DNA of 64,000 nucleotides, from NCBI GenBank assembly GCA_963768565.1, contig CAVYIO010000012.1:1-64000 (forward strand), read 5' to 3'. The notes under the pieces were generated by a model, which worked only from the letters and a program-made list of their open reading frames with translations, made no database searches and had not been told where the DNA came from. This DNA is from JABDKH01 sp963768565 (GTDB lineage: Bacteria > Bacteroidota > Rhodothermia > Rhodothermales > JABDKH01). Shown in pieces: positions 41,814-50,316 of the stretch. A program made the translations under genes and the position numbers. Numbering within the stretch: position 1 is the first letter of the stretch; every line of letters starts with the position of its first letter.

Positions 41814-41970
41814 CCATCCGTCCATTAGGGTCCAAGAGTGCCCGGTCGCTGCCCGATAGCAGCGGCCCGCGTACACGCAGATGTGCCGGTATTCCGGCTG
41901 CGTTGCACTTCTAATAACATCCCTATCTGCGCGGGCAGGGATTTGACTTAACCGGTCAAAGACTACTGCC
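41814..41970 (+). ncRNA. Structured 5' leader, copy B (riboswitch-like, unassigned)
   Basis: Same architecture as copy A: 41847-41851/41860-41864 (CGCTG/CAGCG); 41875-41879/41899-41903 (ACGCA/TGCGT) enclosing 41885-41889/41894-41898 (GCCGG/CCGGC, loop TATT); 41919-41924/41937-41942 (ATCCCT/AGGGAT) with the same 12-nt loop ATCTGCGCGGGC; and 41942-41947/41955-41960 (TTTGAC/GTCAAA), ending 10 nt before the ATG. GCCCGCG at 41865-41871 can pair with loop bases 41930-41936. The stems differ in sequence from copy A but pair at matching places. Confidence 0.65.
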
Positions 41971-43374
41971 ATGCGTACACGTAACGTTCTCTCCGCTCTC
42001 GCCGCCGTCGTTTTCCTGCTCTCCAACGTCCTGCTGTCGGGTTGCTCCGACGCTTCCTTCCTCAGCAGCGAAGAACAGCTCGTCGAAGACGGTTCCACTT
42101 CCAAGATGCGTCAGGCGCATCTATTCAAATTTCTCTCGCGTGCCAAAGTCCTTGAGCGCTACGACGAGCTGGCCGTCTCCAACGACTTCGTGCTCGGAAT
42201 GACTAAGGTTCTTGAGCGCTACCGTGTGCTCGAGCGCTACGAGGGCATGGACGGCGTCACCATCAAGCACGATTACACGCGCTCCTTTGACGGTTTCTCT
42301 GCGCACGTCGAGGGCGATGTGCCTGCGTTCCTGGACTTCGTCGAGAACGACCCGGACATAGAATGGATCGAGCCGGATATCCGGATAGGTCATAGCGATG
42401 CAGATCCGCTGCTCAAGAAGGGCAAGCCGAACCAGTCAATGCCGTGGGGTGTGTGGTTCGTTGGGGGCGAATGGAGTTGGACCGCGTCCGGAGATGGGAC
42501 GGGCAATGTCGACGCGCACATCTACATACTCGACACCGGTGTGGCGCACCGTGACATGAATCTTGTTGAGACCATCGACTTCACCGGCGAGGGCACGGTG
42601 AGCATGGACCCGGTGGGACACGGAACACATGTGGCTGCAACCGCCGCGGCACTCGACAACCAGGCCGGCATCGTCGGCGTCGCTCCCGGAGCATCAATTC
42701 ACAATCTGAGGGTGCTTGACAGCAATGGTGAGGCCGATCTCTCAACGGCAATCGCCGCCGTCGAATATCTGACAAATCTGAAGGCGGAAAATCCGACGAT
42801 GCCGATTATCGCAAACATCAGCTTCGGCGCCGACATTGGTACAACGGAATACAACGCCCTCGACCATGCCGTGGCGGCCGCCGTTGCTCAAGGCGTAGTG
42901 GTTATCGTAGCCGCCGGCAACGACGGGATTGACGCGTCGACGGTTACTCCGGCGCACGTTCGTGAGGCAATCACCGTCGGAGCATTCGAAAGCACGCCTG
43001 CTGCCTTTGCGTCATTCTCGAACTTCGGTGACGTGGTCGACATCCTCGCACCCGGCGTCGACATCCTCTCGATGAGTACCGAGACGGGCCGGTCAGCTCC
43101 TCCAGCACTCATGAGCGGAACGTCAACAGCCGCACCGCACGTCGCCGGAGCCGCAGCGTTGCTTCTTGCACGCGCACCCGCCCTAACCCCGGCGGAGGTG
43201 CAAGACGCAATCGTCTCAGCCGCGCAGGCACGCAACCTTACGATCTACGGGGCACCGGCCAATACGACCAATCTGAGTCTGTGGGTTGCCGAGTCGCAGT
43301 CAGAGCCTCCCAGTGACAGCGACGATACCACGTCCGATACAGGGCGCACAAAGAAGGGCGGTCCGAAGAAATAG
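41971..43374 (+). CDS. S8 subtilase lipoprotein 2
   Basis: Intact, 467 residues. Signal peptide with lipobox VLLSGC, then a propeptide with repeated RY units (residues ~53-90: KFLSRAKVLERY, later KVLERYRVLERYE), an I9-like inhibitor segment (FDGFSAHVEGD ... DPDIEWIEPDIRIG) and a subtilisin domain with Asp188 (YILDTG), His217 (GHGTHVAAT), Asn in VAAGNDGID and Ser385 (MSGTSTAAPHVAG). The C-terminus is a charged linker (SEPPSDSDDTTSD ... KKGGPKK) lacking in the paralogues. Probably a surface-anchored protease whose propeptide is removed on activation. It is preceded by leader copy B and followed by a strong terminator. Confidence 0.92.
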   Translation: MRTRNVLSALAAVVFLLSNVLLSGCSDASFLSSEEQLVEDGSTSKMRQAHLFKFLSRAKVLERYDELAVSNDFVLGMTKVLERYRVLERYEGMDGVTIKHDYTRSFDGFSAHVEGDVPAFLDFVENDPDIEWIEPDIRIGHSDADPLLKKGKPNQSMPWGVWFVGGEWSWTASGDGTGNVDAHIYILDTGVAHRDMNLVETIDFTGEGTVSMDPVGHGTHVAATAAALDNQAGIVGVAPGASIHNLRVLDSNGEADLSTAIAAVEYLTNLKAENPTMPIIANISFGADIGTTEYNALDHAVAAAVAQGVVVIVAAGNDGIDASTVTPAHVREAITVGAFESTPAAFASFSNFGDVVDILAPGVDILSMSTETGRSAPPALMSGTSTAAPHVAGAAALLLARAPALTPAEVQDAIVSAAQARNLTIYGAPANTTNLSLWVAESQSEPPSDSDDTTSDTGRTKKGGPKK

Positions 43375-43406
43375 ACTTCGAGATTCGCAGAACGGAGCGG
43401 TGAACA

Positions 43407-43462
43407 GCAGGCTCGCCTGCACGGTCCCGGGAGCATGGGGTGCTCTCGGGACTGCTTTTTTT
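43407..43462 (+). terminator. Tandem hairpins with T-run after subtilase 2
   Basis: A first small hairpin, CAGGC-TC-GCCTG (43407-43418), is followed by a strong stem from GTCCCGG...AGCA (43424-43435) pairing with TGCT...CGGGAC (43441-43452), then TGC and seven T residues. This is a textbook intrinsic terminator. A sequence-varied copy follows subtilase 3. Confidence 0.85.
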
Positions 43463-43470
43463 CCGGCACT

Positions 43471-43767
43471 CTGGATATCGTCGCGATCGCCAGCGAATCG
43501 CAGCCGACACGTCATCCCCGACCTCGCATTCCCTCACATTCCCTCGCATTCCCTCGCATCCGCGAGGGCGGAGCGCAAGGGCAAGCCTGGGCTGGAATCC
43601 ATGGAAGTTTCCGCCATTGTCTGCTGGATCCAGCATGCGCAACGATGACGTGTGACTCGCCTGCCCCCGCGTATGCGGGGGATCGGGGATTCATTGAACG
43701 CTATGTCGGGCTCCACGCTGTATGGATTCTCGCATCCGCAAGAATGACGAGGTAGCAGGTAGATTCT
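43471..43767. repeat. Intergenic repeat block after subtilase 2
   Basis: It starts CTGGATATCGTCGCGATCGC and includes the tandem unit ATTCCCTCGC/ACATTCCCTC three times (about 43523-43560), the palindrome CCCCCGCGTATGCGGGGG, and GCAAGAATGACGAGGTAGCAGG at its end (split here from 43737). A shorter copy with the same beginning and end lies after subtilase 3 at 45575-45696. Confidence 0.65.
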
Positions 43768-43935
43768 CGCCTGCGCTAGGACTGACCCCAGACGGTTGGC
43801 GGAGGTCTATTTCCCGTCAATTGAGCCTGCCCAAGACCCGTCATTTGAGCGTCTGCAGGCCGAAAATGGCGTCTCGGCGACTTACCGCACCCTTTCCACC
43901 AGAAAATGCTCGCATCATACCTGAATCCAGGGAGC

Positions 43936-44092
43936 CCATCCGTCCATTAGGGTCCAAGAGTGCCCGGTCGCTGCCCGACAGCAGCGGCCCGCGTACACGC
44001 AGATGTGCCGGTATTCCGGCTGCGTTGCACTTCTAATAACATCCCTATCTGCGCGGGCAGGGATTTGACTTAACCGGTCAAAGACTACTGCC
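43936..44092 (+). ncRNA. Structured 5' leader, copy C (riboswitch-like, unassigned)
   Basis: Almost identical to copy B (for example CCCGACAG in place of CCCGATAG in the first hairpin loop) and directly upstream of the next subtilase start. All helices, the 12-nt loop ATCTGCGCGGGC and the pseudoknot strand GCCCGCG are kept. Because B and C belong to a recent duplication, C adds little independent evidence; the informative comparison is A against B. Confidence 0.65.
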
Positions 44093-45436
44093 ATGCGTAC
44101 ACGTAACGTTCTCTCCGCTCTCGCCGCCGTCGTTTTCCTGCTCTCCAACGTCCTGCTGTCGGGTTGCTCCGACGCTTCCTTCCTCAGCAGCGAAGAACAG
44201 GTCGTCGAAGACGGCTCCACTTCCAAGATGCGTCAGGCGCATCTATTCAAATTTCTCTCGCGTGCCAAGGTCCTCGAGCGCTACGAGGAACTGGCGGCCT
44301 CCAACGACTTCGTGCTGGGAATGTCGAAGGTTCTGGAGCGCTATAAAGTCCTGGAGCGCTATGAAGACATGGATGGCGTCACCCTGAAACGCGAATACAA
44401 GAGAGTATTTGACGGTTTCGCTGCACACGTCAACGACTCGGCTCTCCCTGCTTTCCTGGATATGATTGAGAATGATCCGGACATCGAGTGGATCGAACCC
44501 GACATCGCAGTCAAGGCGAATAAGCCCAGGGAGTCCCGATACAAAAGCGGAAACAACCAGGTCCTGCCCTGGGGAGTTGACCGAATTGATGCCGACCAGA
44601 GCTCGACGGTTGCAGGCGACGAGACCGGTAAGGTCTCCGGTGTCGATATCTTCGTGCTTGACTCAGGAATCAAGCCCCATGACATAGTTCAGGCTGACTA
44701 CTCTGGGCTTGGTGGCTCCGAAGAAGGCTTGAGCTTTATCGGCAACAGCACAAATGACGGGCTCGGACACGGAACACACGTGGCAGGCACGGCCGCAGCA
44801 AAGGACAATGCCTTCGGCGTTGTAGGCGTGGCCGCCGGTGCTCGAGTCCACAGCTTCAAGGTCCTGGACAACGACGGGGAAACCGAGATTTCTACCGTGA
44901 TCGCGGCCGTAGAATACATTACGGACTTGAAGGCAGCCGATCCTTCGAGAGCGATGGTCGTCAACATCTCGTTTGGCGGCGACATCGGCACGACAGAGTA
45001 CAACGCACTCGACCACGCTATCGCGGAGTCCATTGCACAGGGTGTCGTATACGTCATTGCAGCCGGGAACGAAGGGATTGATGCATCAACGATCACGCCG
45101 GCTCACGTACAGGAAGCGGTCACTGTGGGATCCTACGACGAGAATAACCGATTCTCCGGCTTCTCCAACTTCGGCACGCTCGTCGATCTTCTTGCTCCGG
45201 GAGAGAACATTGTCTCCTCGAACAACGCCACCGGAGCGAAGCAAAGACCGGTCGTGATGACGGGCACATCGATGGCCGCTCCGCACGTTACGGGCACCGC
45301 GGCCCTCTTCCTTTCGCAGAACACGTCGGCAACTCCGGCCGAAGTTCTTGAGGCGCTGATGACATCAGCCAAGCCGTGGGTTGTTGGACAGCCCGCGTCT
45401 ACGACGAACCTGAGTGTTTACGCAGGGGACTTCTAG
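44093..45436 (+). CDS. S8 subtilase lipoprotein 3
   Basis: Intact, 447 residues, tandem paralogue of subtilase 2. The first ~80 residues are nearly identical to it (signal, lipobox LLSGC, KFLSRAKVLERY and KVLERYKVLERYE units), then the proteins diverge. Catalytic residues: Asp190 (FVLDSG), His226 (GHGTHVAGT), Asn in IAAGNEGID, Ser393 (MTGTSMAAPHVTG). The inhibitor segment ends DPDIEWIEPDIAVK. It ends VYAGDF, lacking the charged tail of subtilase 2. Leader copy C lies upstream and a tandem hairpin terminator downstream. Confidence 0.92.
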   Translation: MRTRNVLSALAAVVFLLSNVLLSGCSDASFLSSEEQVVEDGSTSKMRQAHLFKFLSRAKVLERYEELAASNDFVLGMSKVLERYKVLERYEDMDGVTLKREYKRVFDGFAAHVNDSALPAFLDMIENDPDIEWIEPDIAVKANKPRESRYKSGNNQVLPWGVDRIDADQSSTVAGDETGKVSGVDIFVLDSGIKPHDIVQADYSGLGGSEEGLSFIGNSTNDGLGHGTHVAGTAAAKDNAFGVVGVAAGARVHSFKVLDNDGETEISTVIAAVEYITDLKAADPSRAMVVNISFGGDIGTTEYNALDHAIAESIAQGVVYVIAAGNEGIDASTITPAHVQEAVTVGSYDENNRFSGFSNFGTLVDLLAPGENIVSSNNATGAKQRPVVMTGTSMAAPHVTGTAALFLSQNTSATPAEVLEALMTSAKPWVVGQPASTTNLSVYAGDF

Positions 45437-45506
45437 GGAAACAGAACATCAGCCGCAGCGGTCGCCTGCAGAACGAGCGACACACTTCAAAAGACACACG
45501 GTGAAC

Positions 45507-45567
45507 GCAGGTGCAAACCTGCACCGGTCCCGGGAGCATGGGGGTGCTTCCGGGACTTCTTGCTTTC
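45507..45567 (+). terminator. Tandem hairpins after subtilase 3
   Basis: GCAGGT-GCAA-ACCTGC (45508-45523) is followed by a stem from GTCCCGG...AGCA (45527-45538) pairing with TGCT...CCGGGAC (45545-45556) and then TTCTTGCTTTC. It is the counterpart of the terminator after subtilase 2; the first hairpin keeps pairing although its sequence changed. Confidence 0.75.
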
Positions 45568-45574
45568 AAGCATT

Positions 45575-45696
45575 CTGGATGTCGTCGCGAGCGCCAGCGA
45601 AGCGCAGCCGCCGCGTCATTCCCGACCCGCGCATTCCCTCGCCTCTCCTCGCATTCCCTCGGATTCGCAAGAATGACGAGGTAGCAGGTGGATTCT
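45575..45696. repeat. Intergenic repeat block after subtilase 3
   Basis: It begins CTGGATGTCGTCGCGAGCGC, has GCATTCCCTCGC units, and ends GCAAGAATGACGAGGTAGCAGG (split from 45667), matching the block after subtilase 2 but shorter. A further GCATCCGCAAGAATGAC follows at about 45705. Together with leader and terminator it marks the right edge of the duplicated unit. Confidence 0.6.
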
Positions 45697-45875
45697 GGAT
45701 TCTCGCATCCGCAAGAATGACACGGCGATGGGTGAAGGCCCAGGATTTCCACAGCCACCAACGAACGTTGCAACGACACTCGTTCGCCCTCACCACGATT
45801 CGCGTCTGCACCTTTTGCCGTCATCATCCCGTATGTGTCTTCATTAACGTTTGCAGATAATTGTCCGAGGCCATC

Positions 45876-46175
45876 ATGAAAAAGGTGCTCTTGCTCACGA
45901 TCGTACTACTCGCCGCGTTTCTGATGACCGGCTGCGCACCCGGTCCAAACGAGCTCGCCGGCTCAGCACCTGACGTTGGCGAGCTGGCAGGTTTCTGGAT
46001 GGGACTGTGGCATGGGTTTATCTCGCTGTTCACGTTCATCGCCTCGCTCCTGAACGACAACGTGGCCATCTACGAAGTCCACAACAACGGTGGACTGTAC
46101 GACCTCGGGTTCTTGCTTGGCGTCATGGCTTTTTATGGCGGGAGCGGTGGTGGTGCAGGTCGGAAGAAGGGGTAG
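45876..46175 (+). CDS. Small conserved lipoprotein
   Basis: A 99-residue protein: signal peptide VLLLTIVLLAAFLMTGC (lipobox cysteine), a hydrophobic segment GFWMGLWHGFISLFTFIASL and the conserved block DNVAIYEVHNNGGLYDLGF, LLGVMAFYGGSGGG. This is a widespread family of tiny membrane-anchored proteins without known function. ATG 45876 is chosen because the signal peptide starts there. It is a single gene in a repeat-rich region, directly followed by an orphan sorting-domain fragment. Confidence 0.78.
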   Translation: MKKVLLLTIVLLAAFLMTGCAPGPNELAGSAPDVGELAGFWMGLWHGFISLFTFIASLLNDNVAIYEVHNNGGLYDLGFLLGVMAFYGGSGGGAGRKKG

Positions 46176-46301
46176 CAACACCATGTTGTTGTTTACCTCG
46201 GAAGCCCCAGCCTGCTGACGGGATTCCCGGGCGGATTGTACCTGTACCGACTTGTCGCGGGACACCAGTCTGAAACCCAGACGGTGGTGCTCTTGAAGTA
46301 A
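46176..46301 (+). pseudogene. Orphan T9SS sorting-domain fragment
   Basis: Directly after the stop of the preceding lipoprotein gene, the same frame reads about 40 codons ending FPGGLYLYRLVAGHQSETQT-VVLLK and a TAA at 46299-46301. This is the C-terminal half of a type A sorting domain (compare LPSGLYVYVLEA and LPSGIYLYRLQADG elsewhere in the window). No cargo domain precedes it, so it is the remnant of a deleted secreted-protein gene. Confidence 0.7.
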
Positions 46302-46499
46302 CCAGTTGTACGCGTTCTCGCCGCCGGTGAAAGGCGGGTGCAGGCCGTCGGACATCAAGCCCTCGACAGGAGCCGGTTTCAGGCGGGTCATTGCAACTTC
46401 GGATCGCTTCCACGTAATTGGTCCGGGCAGGAGCTCGACCCTGCTCGCCCGGCCTGTTCAGGCCACCCGCGCTCGATTCACCCCATATCGTATCAAGAA

Positions 46500-47180
46500 A
46501 TGCCACGAAAGAAGTTTACGCGCCGCGCAGCTCTCCACGTTGGGCTGGGCGCAGCCGCAGGCGCCGTCGCAGGAACAGCATTCGCAGCCAGCCCTCGCCA
46601 GGAAGAGGAATGCGCCACACCACACCAGACCGAAGGACCCTTCTATCCGAAGAAGGACCAACTCGACAAAGATGCGGACATGACACTCATCGAGGGTCAA
46701 TCCACGACTGCGCTGGGCGAAGTCATCCTCATCAAGGGAACGGTGATTGACGAGTCGCTGTCACCCGTCGCCGGGGCGATTGTCGACGCGTGGCAGGCCA
46801 ATACGCACGGAAGATATCATCACGAAGATGATCCAAACCCGGCCCCTGAGGATCCGAACTTTCAGGGCTGGGCGAAGCTGAAAACGGACGAGGATGGTTC
46901 GTTCGGTATCCGGACGATCGTTCCCGGCGCGTATCCCGTCAACGAGACCTGGTGGCGCCCGCCGCACATCCACTTCAAGGTGGCCAAACGCGGCTATCAC
47001 GAACTGACCACGCAAATGTACTTCGACGGCAACGAGCTGAATCCCAGGGATCAGCTTTTGCAGGAACTGACGCCGGACGAGCAGGCGCGACTCGTGGTGG
47101 GCTTCCGCTCCAGTCCGGACGAGGACCAACCGCGCGTCGGCAATCTCGTGTTGATGATCAAGAAGGTGACCCAGGGGTAG
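46500..47180 (+). CDS. Intradiol ring-cleavage dioxygenase-like protein, Tat-exported
   Basis: Intact, 226 residues. The N-terminus RKKFTRRAALHVGLGAAAG is a twin-arginine type signal, so a folded metalloprotein is probably exported. The intradiol fold follows: TPHQTEGPFYP, GTVIDESLSPVAGAIVDAWQ, Tyr in THGRYHHEDD, then FGIRTIVPGAYPV (second Tyr) and the His-x-His pair in RPPHIHFKV, giving the expected two-Tyr, two-His ferric iron set. Classical members cleave catechols; exported forms are poorly characterised. ATG 46500 is chosen because the Tat signal begins there. Confidence 0.88.
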   Translation: MPRKKFTRRAALHVGLGAAAGAVAGTAFAASPRQEEECATPHQTEGPFYPKKDQLDKDADMTLIEGQSTTALGEVILIKGTVIDESLSPVAGAIVDAWQANTHGRYHHEDDPNPAPEDPNFQGWAKLKTDEDGSFGIRTIVPGAYPVNETWWRPPHIHFKVAKRGYHELTTQMYFDGNELNPRDQLLQELTPDEQARLVVGFRSSPDEDQPRVGNLVLMIKKVTQG

Positions 47181-47307
47181 AGGGCGACGAAGGATCTCTC
47201 GTGGCTTGCCAGAACCACGTTCATGGGGAATCGCCGCACCGCCCTGACCTCCGGCGCTACACCTTGCACTCGGCCAGCAGCCGGGTACGGTCTCCGATTC
47301 GGTGGAT

Positions 47308-48234
47308 TCAGGGTCCGGGTGGAGGCGCGTAGGCTGCCTCCTCCGGCGACACCATTGAGTCCAGCCCGCGCATTCGTATGAGGTCGCGATAGGTTATAAG
47401 GCGATAGCCGCGATCCTCGATGCTGCGCCGGAATCTGTCTGAACCGAGGGCCGTCAGTTCTGCAAAGCGGTGACTCGACATGTTTCTCGGACCAATCGCG
47501 TTCATGTCGATCAACGCGTCCATCTCCGGCGTCTCAAGACCCAGATGGAACACCAGCAGGTTCACCCTCCCCGGCTCCATGCGATCGATTGCTACGAGAA
47601 GGCTGTCCAGTTTGTCTTTCGGCTCCGCGAAGTAGTGATTGCTCGGGTCCGCCTCCGAGAAGTAGCGAGGGATACCGACACCATACTCTCGAGCAAGACG
47701 TTCGACGAGCGACCGAAACTCCGGCGTCGATACCGCGGCGCCCATGTGGTAGTCGAAGTAGTCGATCGTCAGGCCCGTGTCCAGCGCCCGGTCTATCTGC
47801 GCACGAAGCTCGGTCTCTACTTCGTCCACCTTTGGGTTTGCGGCCAGAAACGCGCCGCGCGTCGGGTGAAAGTATCCGAGACTGTCGACAAGACTTGGTA
47901 CGCGACTCCGGCCGGCCACCGGACCCCAGCGGTAGTTTCGCCACTCCGCGTTGAGCGTGAGATGAATGCCAACGGATACCTCCGGATGGTCTCTTAAAAC
48001 CTCTACTGCCTCCTGATACCAGGGACAGGCGAACATCACGGACACCGACATGGGCAGACCCAATTCGAGCGCCATTCGGTTCGCCATGTTCTTGGCGTGA
48101 TTCATCCCGAGGTCGTCCGACCGGATCAACACATACGTCGTGGCGCTATCGGGGTCCGTTGCAAATTCCTGGCCGACGCAGGGACTGGAGCCTGCACCGA
48201 CAAGAACAAATGCGACGAGGATCGCCAACCACAT
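47308..48234 (-). CDS. ChbG/YdjC-family carbohydrate deacetylase-like protein, exported
   Basis: Intact, 308 residues, with a signal peptide (AILVAFVLVGAGSSPCVGQ). The YdjC metal-site motifs are present: RSDDLGMNHAKN, VGIHLTLNAEW, and YFDYHMGAAVS with later LLVFHLGLET. ChbG removes an acetyl group from chitooligosaccharides in the cytosol; here the protein is exported, so the substrate probably differs. ATG 48234. It is divergent from the cytochrome gene. Confidence 0.85.
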   Translation of the reverse strand: MWLAILVAFVLVGAGSSPCVGQEFATDPDSATTYVLIRSDDLGMNHAKNMANRMALELGLPMSVSVMFACPWYQEAVEVLRDHPEVSVGIHLTLNAEWRNYRWGPVAGRSRVPSLVDSLGYFHPTRGAFLAANPKVDEVETELRAQIDRALDTGLTIDYFDYHMGAAVSTPEFRSLVERLAREYGVGIPRYFSEADPSNHYFAEPKDKLDSLLVAIDRMEPGRVNLLVFHLGLETPEMDALIDMNAIGPRNMSSHRFAELTALGSDRFRRSIEDRGYRLITYRDLIRMRGLDSMVSPEEAAYAPPPGP

Positions 48235-48484
48235 TAGTCCGGTCCGTGAGCGACGACGCGCATACCACAGACAGCTTCAAACATCTACGAATCAAAAGGG
48301 GCTGCATGACTCAGATTACCGATTGTGCGTGCCACGGACGAGGATTCCGAAATGTACACATCGTGTCGACGCTGTGGCGACAAACGCCCAGAACTGCGGA
48401 GCCGACTCACCGCGTAACGAAACAGGCTTGCGTGCGTCAAACCGAAACCTGTCACGTCACTCGATTCATCCGGAGGGAACACTC

Positions 48485-49249
48485 ATGCCTCGAATAATCG
48501 CCACAGGCTGCGGCGCCATACTCGTTCTGGCCGTGCTCGTCAGTGCACCGATGAATGCAAGTGCGCAACGATTCGAGTGGCCCGAGAAGGCCGAGAATCT
48601 CAAGGTGCTTCCCGAGGACTTTCCTCCTCAGCGTCTTCGCGCCGTGATGACCGGATTCACGACGGCGCTGGGCGTTCGTTGCTCGCACTGCCACGTAGGC
48701 GAGGAAGGTCAACCCCTGACCACATTTGATTTCGCATCCGACGAGAATCCGAAGAAGGACATCGCCCGGACGATGCTCGAAATGCTCGGCGACATCAACA
48801 AGACACTCGAGACGATCGACAAAGAAGGTCGAGACCCTGTCAACATGTGGTGCCACACGTGTCATCGAGGAGTCCCGCGGCCGCACACGCTCGATGCGGC
48901 GTTGATGGAGACGTTCTCGGCCCATGGCACGGAGGGGATGATGGACGAGTACGCAAAACTCCGCGAGCTTTTCTACGGCCGGGCCGCGTACGATTTTGGT
49001 GAGAACAGTCTAAACAGTCTCGGATACGCTCTACTTAACCGGAGCGAACTCGACGCGGCAATCGCCGTCTTTCGCGAGAACGTAAAACACTTCCCTGAGT
49101 CCAGCAATGCGTACGACAGCCTGGCTGAGGGATTCCTGACAGCAGGTGAGGCGGATTCGGCCCGCTTCTATTACCAGAAGACTGTTGAGCTCGATCCGCG
49201 AAACAGAAACGCGAAAGAGAAGCTGAAGGAGCTGGAAGGGAAGGAGTAG
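48485..49249 (+). CDS. Reaction-centre-type cytochrome c with TPR tail
   Basis: Intact, 254 residues. Signal peptide ATGCGAILVLAVLVSAPMNASA, then a domain like the photosynthetic reaction-centre cytochrome c subunit with two heme-binding motifs, CSHCH (in GVRCSHCHVGEEG) and CHTCH (in MWCHTCHRGVPRP). The C-terminal third holds TPR-like repeats (LNSLGYALLNRSELDAAIAV, AYDSLAEGFLTAGEADSARF). The start at ATG 48485 is supported by GGAGGG at 48472-48477. Such proteins are common in non-phototrophic soil and marine bacteria; their electron partners are unknown. Confidence 0.85.
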   Translation: MPRIIATGCGAILVLAVLVSAPMNASAQRFEWPEKAENLKVLPEDFPPQRLRAVMTGFTTALGVRCSHCHVGEEGQPLTTFDFASDENPKKDIARTMLEMLGDINKTLETIDKEGRDPVNMWCHTCHRGVPRPHTLDAALMETFSAHGTEGMMDEYAKLRELFYGRAAYDFGENSLNSLGYALLNRSELDAAIAVFRENVKHFPESSNAYDSLAEGFLTAGEADSARFYYQKTVELDPRNRNAKEKLKELEGKE

Positions 49250-49388
49250 ACTCGACGACGAGTTTCCACGGGCTCGCAGATTCGTGCGGTGCGAACTCCC
49301 TGATACGTGCGAACCGGTAAACGACGGAGCGGTGCAGGGGACCCTTTCGGTAGCGTCGACCAGCGTCCTGCCACGCCGTTCTGCCACG

Positions 49389-50316
49389 CTACTCCTTGCG
49401 CAGCGCCGACGCCGGAACTACCACCGGCCCGCCGTCAAAATCAGCGTGCTTCGTCACACGCTCGACCACTTTCGTGTCGACATCCACCGTCCAGATATCC
49501 CAGTTGCCGGTGCTGTCCGGCCGGCTGCCGAATGCGAGCCGCCGGCCATCGAGCGACCACGCAGGAGCCAGATCGTTGCCGGCCCGCTCGGTGAGACGCG
49601 TAATTTCGCCGCTCTCGATTTCCAGCATGGCGATTTCGCTCTGACCGTCGACGACCGTGTCGAAGGCGATGAAGCTGACCATCCGGAGACCACGCCGGAT
49701 GACCCACGTACACACTGTCCTGCGTCAGCCGCTCGGGCACAGGCGACGGATCACGCAGATCAAGCGTGAAGAGATCCCAACCCTTCTCGTCGCGCCGCGC
49801 GAACACGATGCGGTTGCCGTCCGGCGACCAGGCCGGATATCGATCCGCCTCGGCGTCGTTCGTAAATCGTTTCTCCCGCGAGCCGTCCCTGCGTGCCACG
49901 TAGAGATCCTCCTGACCGCGCCGCGTCGCCGTGTACGCAATCCGCCATCCGTCCGGCGACCAGACAGGTGATACGTCCCCGTTGGGGTCTTCGAAGAGAT
50001 CGCGGCCCTCACTGACGAGCATCGCCCGGCGATCATCGTACCGGGTGTAGACAATGCGGTCCCTGTGCGAATCGTATCGGACCGACGACTCGGGTGCGGG
50101 AGAATCCGCCACGATCATGAATTCCCCTGAAGTGGCCTGGACGGCGTAGACATCGCCACCCCCTGTGCGACCCGATGAGAACACGATCCATTCCGAATCG
50201 ACGGTCGATTTCTGGACCCAGGCCTGGGCACGCACGTGGTCGCTACCGACGAAGAGAACAGTGGCCAGCACGAGAACTGCCGTACGGGGACCGGGCCGAC
50301 TCAAGAACACCTGCAT
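49389..50316 (-). CDS. PD40/TolB-like beta-propeller protein, exported (one frame break)
   Basis: About 309 residues with a signal peptide (LATVLFVGSDHVRAQ) and repeated WSPDG/PAWSxDGxxIxF units (VSPVWSPDGWRIAYTA, YPAWSPDGNRIVFAR, HPAWSPDG, LAPAWSLDGRRLAFGS) that form a WD40-like propeller. Likely periplasmic and non-enzymatic. ATG 50316 shares its A with the stop of the PAP2 gene (TGATG), so the two are translationally coupled. One frame change near 49705. Confidence 0.8.

Noticed and set aside
41814..41970. Leader as a known cobalamin, c-di-GMP, SAM or glnA-type riboswitch
   Set aside because: The diagnostic conserved boxes of those classes are not visible, and the loop-to-strand pairing GCCCGCG/CGCGGGC does not match their published cores as I know them.
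43523..43560. CRISPR-like array from ATTCCCTCGC repeats
   Set aside because: The units are about 11 bp, adjacent, and without spacers or cas genes; this is a simple tandem repeat.
43424..45556. Mobile element made of the subtilase duplication
   Set aside because: No transposase, integrase or target-site duplication is visible; tandem duplication through repeats is sufficient.
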